Shown here one piece after another: positions 62,354 through 64,000 of a DNA stretch of 64,000 nucleotides. The translations under genes and the position numbers were made by a program. Every line of letters begins with the position of its first letter. The first letter of the stretch is position 1. The notes beneath the pieces are model-generated. The model was not told the DNA's origin, did not search any database, and worked only from the letters and a program-made list of their open reading frames with translations. Origin of the DNA: Neodiprion pinetum (Eukaryota > Arthropoda > Insecta > Hymenoptera > Diprionidae); contig NC_060235.2 of the NCBI RefSeq assembly GCF_021155775.2, forward strand, positions 33,954,607 to 34,018,606. The letters are read 5' to 3'.

Positions 62354-64000
62354 GTACGAACTCAGATTTTCACGTTCGCGAGAGGAAGTGAAATTCCTCC
62401 GATTTGTCTGTTTCCAAATTGTCGTTCATAAATTATCTCACCGCGCTTCTGGCCGTTTCGGATCCGTTATAAAAATAACTCTCACGTGATGTTGTATACG
62501 ACGTATAACTATGTTGGGTATAGTTATATGGCATATACGTATAACTAGCCATACAAGTACCTGGTGAATAATAACGTGGCCGCAGGCTGGTCGATTGAAT
62601 TTTCATCGAGGCCACTGTGATGTGTTCCGTACCTACACGTTTTAATTTTCACCAGTTTCCCGAAGACTGTTACAGGTAATATCGACTACACGTAACCGTC
62701 TAGCAATTTTATCAACATCATATGCATTTTCACCGAGTTTGCCATATTAGTCTTCGTTATGCATCGAAATTTGTTATGTAAGAGTTACTCGGTAATCAGA
62801 GTTTGAAAATTTTATAACGAGGATGAATTTAGTCTTTGAGACAGGAATAATTGCCCGTGAGTCAATAACGCGACGGGTAATGACGCATCGATTTTGATTG
62901 AACGTGACACAATGACACTGTGAAGCATCGTTATGGTTAGAATATTTTTGCACCTGTGGTCCGGAAATACCGAAAATTGAAAGCACCCACTTGATTCACC
63001 TTTTGAACCAGTACCAATCAAATTCAACGAAGTACATATCGGCTGATAAATTGGAAGATAAAGTGAATTAACGCATGAAAAATTGAAAAATAAACACTAA
63101 AATATAGGAGTATCGTCTGAAGCTTTTCACGATGAACAACCTCTCTGAATTTAAATTGAAAATGAAGTTGGGGTATCTTGTATACTTTCGTAAGCTGAGT
63201 TAACAAGAAAGGCTGTGGTTACCATTCCAGTCGATGTGAAAGGGTAGTTTTCAGCCACAGCGAACCCGGGAATCGAGCGCTGATTAATTAAATGAGAAAA
63301 TTAATATTAGCAGGTTAGCTCGTAGGATTGTGACAAAACACACGAACTGTGGAGGTATTTGAACAATAGTCGTCGACGAATGCTGAATTTCTAATGATTA
63401 CAATCAATAATTACTAAGAGCATGAAATTTGTTTGAGGTTTTTCATCTTCGAAAATTACATAGGCTGAAACGATTTTTATTTTGTGAAATGGCGTTAACT
63501 TTTTTTTCTAATTCGGTGACACTGATTACGAATTCACTACTCGTTTTGTCGTATCACATCAGCTTTTCAATAAAATGAATATAGCGGTAATTTATAGTTT
63601 TTTCATAAAAATAATTATTTTCAATTCTAATTCAAGCCAATAAGTTTTGGCACTCTTTCCACGAGTCAAAATACATCAAAACTATAGAAACAAGATACCA
63701 AAGTCGATGAAATATAAATGTGATGGCTGATTACTATTGGTCGTTGAAACGTAACATTGAAAATAAAATCAATAAAAAAATCACGCCCAGGCGTAAATTT
63801 ATAGATAAACGTAATGTAAACTCGTAATGTAACAATTGCGATTGATACTTTCGTTGTAAATATTTGAGTAAAGATATTTTGAACTAAATAAATTGAATTT
63901 ATCTTGAAAAATGTACAATAAACGTTTTTTTAGTTTTGTAAAAAAGAAACCAGATGTGATGGAAAGTAAACGCAGACACTTCTGGATTCAGGACACGTGA
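62354..64000 (+). other. Intron of PLC-epsilon gene, cut by window end
   Basis: Begins GTACGA after the EF-hand exon. AT-rich, no exon found. A short inverted pair GCTGTGG / CCACAGC occurs at about 63,213-63,262. The next coding exon, with the rest of the EF hands and the catalytic X box, is expected beyond 64,000. Confidence 0.75.

Overview
The window is eukaryotic, most likely an insect nuclear scaffold. Noncoding DNA is AT-rich and full of GA, TA and homopolymer microsatellites. Short exons sit between GT-AG introns, and there are small TTAA- and TA-flanked non-autonomous DNA transposons. CpG is not obviously depleted. A hymenopteran, perhaps a sawfly, would fit, but that is a guess from overall impression and no species marker is present. 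I recognised no tRNA, rRNA, CRISPR or prokaryote-type operon.

The one gene I can identify is a plus-strand, multi-exon phospholipase C epsilon (PLCE1-type) gene covering at least 49,115-62,353 and running off the right edge. In order, its exons encode a CDC25/RasGEF domain (49.1-58.8 kb), a PH-like domain (60.3-60.7 kb) and the start of the PLC EF-hand region (62.1-62.4 kb). The catalytic X/Y barrel, C2 and Ras-association domains expected of the family must lie beyond 64,000. PLC-epsilon links Ras/Rap GTPases to PIP2 hydrolysis: the RasGEF part activates a Ras-family GTPase (Rap1 in mammals) and the lipase part makes IP3 and diacylglycerol.

Upstream, three open segments with splice-like boundaries at 25,328-25,477, 25,680-25,806 and 26,998-27,084 have reading phases that join to each other and then, across a 22 kb intron, to the first certain RasGEF exon. 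I propose them as earlier exons of the same gene. This rests on phase, codon use and splice signals, not on recognised homology. Weaker exon candidates lie at 37.4, 38.7, 46.6 and 56.7 kb.

The rest of 1-49 kb holds no gene I can support. It is intron or intergenic DNA with repeats: a diverged direct repeat (425-640 and 3,570-3,815), a piggyBac-like MITE at 4,743-5,189, long foldback elements at 13,101-13,841 and 40,537-41,340, a palindrome at 21.4 kb, and a cluster at 43.9-45.1 kb in which a piggyBac-like MITE, a 664 bp foldback element and a pogo/Tigger-like MITE lie almost end to end.
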